A DNA stretch of 49,505 bases, taken from the NCBI GenBank assembly GCA_002311345.1, contig DCAA01000038.1, positions 249 to 49,753 on the forward strand, given 5' to 3'. This document shows positions 47,139-49,505 of this stretch, piece by piece. The position numbers and the translations under genes were made by a program. Every line of letters begins with the position of its first letter. Within the stretch, counting starts at the first letter, position 1. Under the pieces are notes generated by a model. The model saw only the letters and a list, made by a program, of their open reading frames with translations. It did no database searches and was not told the DNA's origin. Origin of the DNA: Planctomycetes bacterium UBA1146. GTDB lineage: Bacteria > Planctomycetota > UBA8108 > UBA1146.

Positions 47139-47170
47139 CAAGGAACGTTCTTGGGGGTCCTCACGACCCC
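47139..47170. promoter_or_regulatory. Two adjacent inverted repeats in a divergent promoter region
   Basis: An imperfect palindrome centred on GAACGTTC (47143-47150) is followed by GGGGTC with GACCCC around a five-base loop (47154-47170). They lie between the divergent winged-helix gene and the amidase gene, a natural place for an operator. Binding is unproven. Confidence 0.3.
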
Positions 47171-47276
47171 GGCCGTCGCTCGATAAGGAGAACGACAATT
47201 CAATACCATTCACGCGCTACTCTCTTGCGAGTCACGATGCCTTGCGGCACTGTCAGCCCCAAGAGGAGAGTCACGA

Positions 47277-48323
47277 TTGACCTATACTTCCACACAGTTG
47301 GTCACAATACAAGCCATATTCAGTAAGAAAACCCGACTCCTAATGTCAGCATTACATATCCTTACCGCGCTCTCCGGGGCACTTCTGTTGATCCTGGCCA
47401 TCGGTTGTCAATCGATGCCCGGGCAGCTTGCCCCTCGAACAGGCGATGAAATCGTCGTAGCCGGCCAGATGATCCATTCTGGCGCCCCGGTGACGCTGTG
47501 GATCGATACCGGTGGCTACGACGGATACCGGGGTCACAGACATGACGAACCAGAGTTTGAAGGGCCCCGAGATCAACCCGATCGTATACTTCGATATGGA
47601 TCTTTTCGTCGTGACATTCCTGTCTCATTGAGACGAAGAGTCATTCGCGATGGCTGGTCCCTCGAAGATCTCACCGAGGTGATCGACACCGTGGTGCTTC
47701 ATTACGATGCATGTGGCTCCTCGAGTCGCTGTTTTCATATCCTCCATGATATCCGCGGACTCTCCTGTCATTTCTTGCTCGATGTCGACGGCACCGTTTA
47801 CCAGACGCTCGATGTCAAGGAACGTGCCTGGCACGCCGGCCCCGCCAATGATCGTTCGATCGGTATCGAGATTGCCCACTTCGGTGCCTTTCCCACGATG
47901 GAGAAGGCCGATACCCACTACATCCTCGAAGGAGACCGGATACGACTGAATCCCGATTCGGTGGCTGGAACTTCCGCCGCGGACGCTCCCCCCTATCCAG
48001 CACGTGAGCTGCTCTTCGAAGGGAAGATCCATGGGCAACAACTCTACCAGCGCGATTTCACAGAAGCCCAGTATCGATCTCTCGAATCACTGCTCATCAC
48101 CTTGTGCCGCACCCTGCCTCGCATCGAACCGGTGATACCGCGCCTCGAAGATGGATCAGTTCACGATCGACTTCGGCCGGAACCGCCAGGACAACCGGTC
48201 GCTGGAATCGTCGGTCACTGGCATGTCGGAACCCACAAGGTCGATCCGGGTCCAGCCTTCGATTGGGATCGAATAGAGAAAGCGTTAAGAAGAGCCGGTT
48301 TGACTGCAGTTGAGATCGATTGA
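47277..48323 (+). CDS. N-acetylmuramoyl-L-alanine amidase, lipoprotein (AmpD-like fold)
   Basis: 348 residues from TTG 47277, six bases after AGGAGAG; an ATG at 47343 lacks a ribosome binding site. The basic n-region S-K-K-T-R leads into a hydrophobic stretch and lipobox L-A-I-G-C44. The amidase type 2 fold shows zinc ligands H142 (V-L-H-Y-D), H314 and D323 (G-H-W-H-V-G-T-H-K-V-D-P-G) and a catalytic Glu in I-G-I-E-I (E198). It cleaves the bond between muramic acid and the stem peptide. An extra region of about 60 residues sits between the Glu and the final ligands. It is convergent with the methyltransferase gene four bases away. Confidence 0.9.
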   Translation: MTYTSTQLVTIQAIFSKKTRLLMSALHILTALSGALLLILAIGCQSMPGQLAPRTGDEIVVAGQMIHSGAPVTLWIDTGGYDGYRGHRHDEPEFEGPRDQPDRILRYGSFRRDIPVSLRRRVIRDGWSLEDLTEVIDTVVLHYDACGSSSRCFHILHDIRGLSCHFLLDVDGTVYQTLDVKERAWHAGPANDRSIGIEIAHFGAFPTMEKADTHYILEGDRIRLNPDSVAGTSAADAPPYPARELLFEGKIHGQQLYQRDFTEAQYRSLESLLITLCRTLPRIEPVIPRLEDGSVHDRLRPEPPGQPVAGIVGHWHVGTHKVDPGPAFDWDRIEKALRRAGLTAVEID

Positions 48324-48327
48324 TCGA

Positions 48328-49149
48328 TCAGCCACTACGACGCTGTCGCAGAGCCTCGAACAGCACTATGGCAGTCGTGGTCGCAACATTGAGAGAATCT
48401 GCCTGACCCACCATTGGAATCGAGATCTGTTCGTCGGTGTTCTCCAACCAGCGCTCATCGAGACCGTACTGCTCGCTGCCCATGATGATCGCCAGCGGGC
48501 CCGACAGATCTGCATCATTGTAGTGCTTCTTTGCATCCGGGGATGTGGCAATAAGTCGAACGCCCCGCTGCCGGAACCACTCGAGAGCCTCGTCGCTGGT
48601 CGCTTCGGCGATCGGAACCGTGAACAGAGTACCAACGCTGGCACGGACCACGTTGGGGTTGTAGAGATCAGTACATCGATCTACCACAACTACACCGTCG
48701 ACTCCGGCAGCGTCCGCGGTTCTGAGGATCGTTCCGAGGTTGCCAGGTTTTTCGATCGCCTGTGCCACCAGGTAAAGAGCTGTTTCGCCGCAGTCCCCAC
48801 CCTCGAGCCGTCCCAATCCCCATTCCGGAACAGGAGCCACGGCGATGAGTCCATCCGGCCGATCGCGGTAGGAGATCTTGCGAAAAACATCCTCGGTTAC
48901 CGGCTGGATCTCTGCCCCACACTGATTTGTCGCATCCCTCAGCAACCCTGGTTCATTCGATCCGAGATACAGGTCCGGACAGCAGTACACCTCCGATAGT
49001 GGTTGAGAAACCGCCACCGCGCGCGACAGTTCACGATATCCCTCGATGAGGAATTTGCTCTCCCGGTCCCGGTCACGGCGGTCCCTCAGTCGGACCACCT
49101 GTTTTACCCGAGGGTTCTGCAGGCTCGTGATCATCTCATCTGTACTCAT
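48328..49149 (-). CDS. SpoU-family (TrmH-type) RNA 2'-O-methyltransferase
   Basis: 273 residues from ATG 49149, which overlaps the stop of the upstream nitroreductase gene by four bases (ATGA). An N-terminal substrate-binding domain (about 1-105) precedes the knotted SPOUT domain with motif 1 (I-E-K-P-G-N-L-G-T-I-L-R-T-A-D), motif 2 (M-G-S-E-Q-Y-G-L) and motif 3 (I-P-M-V-G-Q-A-D-S-L-N-V). The enzyme methylates a ribose 2'-OH of rRNA or tRNA; RlmB/TsnR-like proteins are the closest by layout. The target base is unknown. Confidence 0.92.
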   Translation of the reverse strand: MSTDEMITSLQNPRVKQVVRLRDRRDRDRESKFLIEGYRELSRAVAVSQPLSEVYCCPDLYLGSNEPGLLRDATNQCGAEIQPVTEDVFRKISYRDRPDGLIAVAPVPEWGLGRLEGGDCGETALYLVAQAIEKPGNLGTILRTADAAGVDGVVVVDRCTDLYNPNVVRASVGTLFTVPIAEATSDEALEWFRQRGVRLIATSPDAKKHYNDADLSGPLAIIMGSEQYGLDERWLENTDEQISIPMVGQADSLNVATTTAIVLFEALRQRRSG

Positions 49150-49505
49150 GACTGCTCTTCTGGCCTTCCTTCGAGGTTCCAGCTTCGAACCCGGGAGAGC
49201 GACTTTCGTTGCAGATCGGGAACCATGCAACCCTCGTCAGGATATCCGACCGGAAACAGCAGATAGGGACGTTCATTTGAAGGGCGCTGGAGGATTTCTC
49301 TCAGAAAACTCATCGGCGAGGGGGTGTGAGTCAAGGTGGCCAAACCCATCCAGTGCAGTGCCGTGATGAACAGACCCGCGGCGATCCCCACCGACTCATA
49401 AACGTAGTAGTTGCGCGACTTGGCTCCATCGGGTTCCACATGATGCGTCTCGGAGAACAGAACCACGACATAAGGTGCAGCCTCCAGATATGGCTTGATG
49501 GCATC
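49146..49505 (-). CDS. Nitroreductase-family protein, 5' end beyond window
   Basis: The last 119 residues of a frame open to the right edge. The first visible residues (K-P-Y-L-E-A-A-P-Y-V-V-V) and the N-E-R-P-Y-L-L-F-P-V-G-Y-P segment match the C-terminal half of FMN-dependent nitroreductase-like proteins, with S-V-G-I-A-A-G helping to bind FMN. An internal GTG at 49466 is not the start. It overlaps the methyltransferase gene by four bases, so the two are cotranscribed. Substrate unknown. Confidence 0.88.
   Translation of the reverse strand, partial: DAIKPYLEAAPYVVVLFSETHHVEPDGAKSRNYYVYESVGIAAGLFITALHWMGLATLTHTPSPMSFLREILQRPSNERPYLLFPVGYPDEGCMVPDLQRKSLSRVRSWNLEGRPEEQS

Overview
The window reads as chromosome of a bacterium of the Planctomycetota, probably a marine or free-living lineage (inference). 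The grounds are two giant secreted proteins built from HYR repeats, dockerin-like C-termini with paired calcium loops, a planctomycete-type membrane-bound dehydrogenase with HEAT repeats and a heme c site, and many non-ATG starts. There is no phage, transposase, integrase, CRISPR array or rRNA. Nearly all the sequence is coding; the largest non-coding stretches are about 310, 690 and 680 bases.

Layout. Bases 1-6371 (minus) hold a giant adhesin-like gene whose 3' end lies beyond the left edge. Bases 6679-15862 (minus) hold a tightly packed tetrapyrrole cluster in transcription order: pckA, a HemX/CcsA-like membrane protein, hemA, hemC, hemD, hemB, hemE, hemG/hemY and a small cupin. hemL lies alone on the plus strand at 21715-22998. 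Together these cover glutamyl-tRNA to the porphyrinogen oxidation step, but neither a coproporphyrinogen III decarboxylase (HemF/HemN) nor a ferrochelatase is present here. Between the cluster and hemL are a small unknown gene, a Cof-type HAD phosphatase, msrP, and an overlapping pair of a gamma-glutamyltransferase and a beta-propeller protein.

Bases 23120-35431 (minus) form a second block of secreted proteins: a dockerin-tailed protein, a PVC-type dehydrogenase/heme protein, and a complete 2307-residue HYR protein that shares the architecture of the first giant. Bases 36115-42318 (plus) are a heavy-metal RND efflux operon of CzcCBA type, preceded by a small secreted Cys/His-rich protein, and followed by tRNA-Arg(CCT).

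The right end carries an SGNH-type esterase, a TlpA-like thioredoxin protein converging on a MauE/DoxX-rhodanese pair (a likely thiol or sulfur redox group), a coiled-coil winged-helix protein, a lipoprotein amidase, a SpoU-type rRNA methyltransferase, and the 3' part of a nitroreductase gene cut by the right edge.

The least explained items are the two giant HYR proteins with a shared C-terminal tail motif, the Cys/His-rich protein ahead of the efflux operon, the cupin coupled to hemG, the start of the HemX-like gene (apparently ATC), and the Cys-rich MauE/rhodanese/TlpA group.
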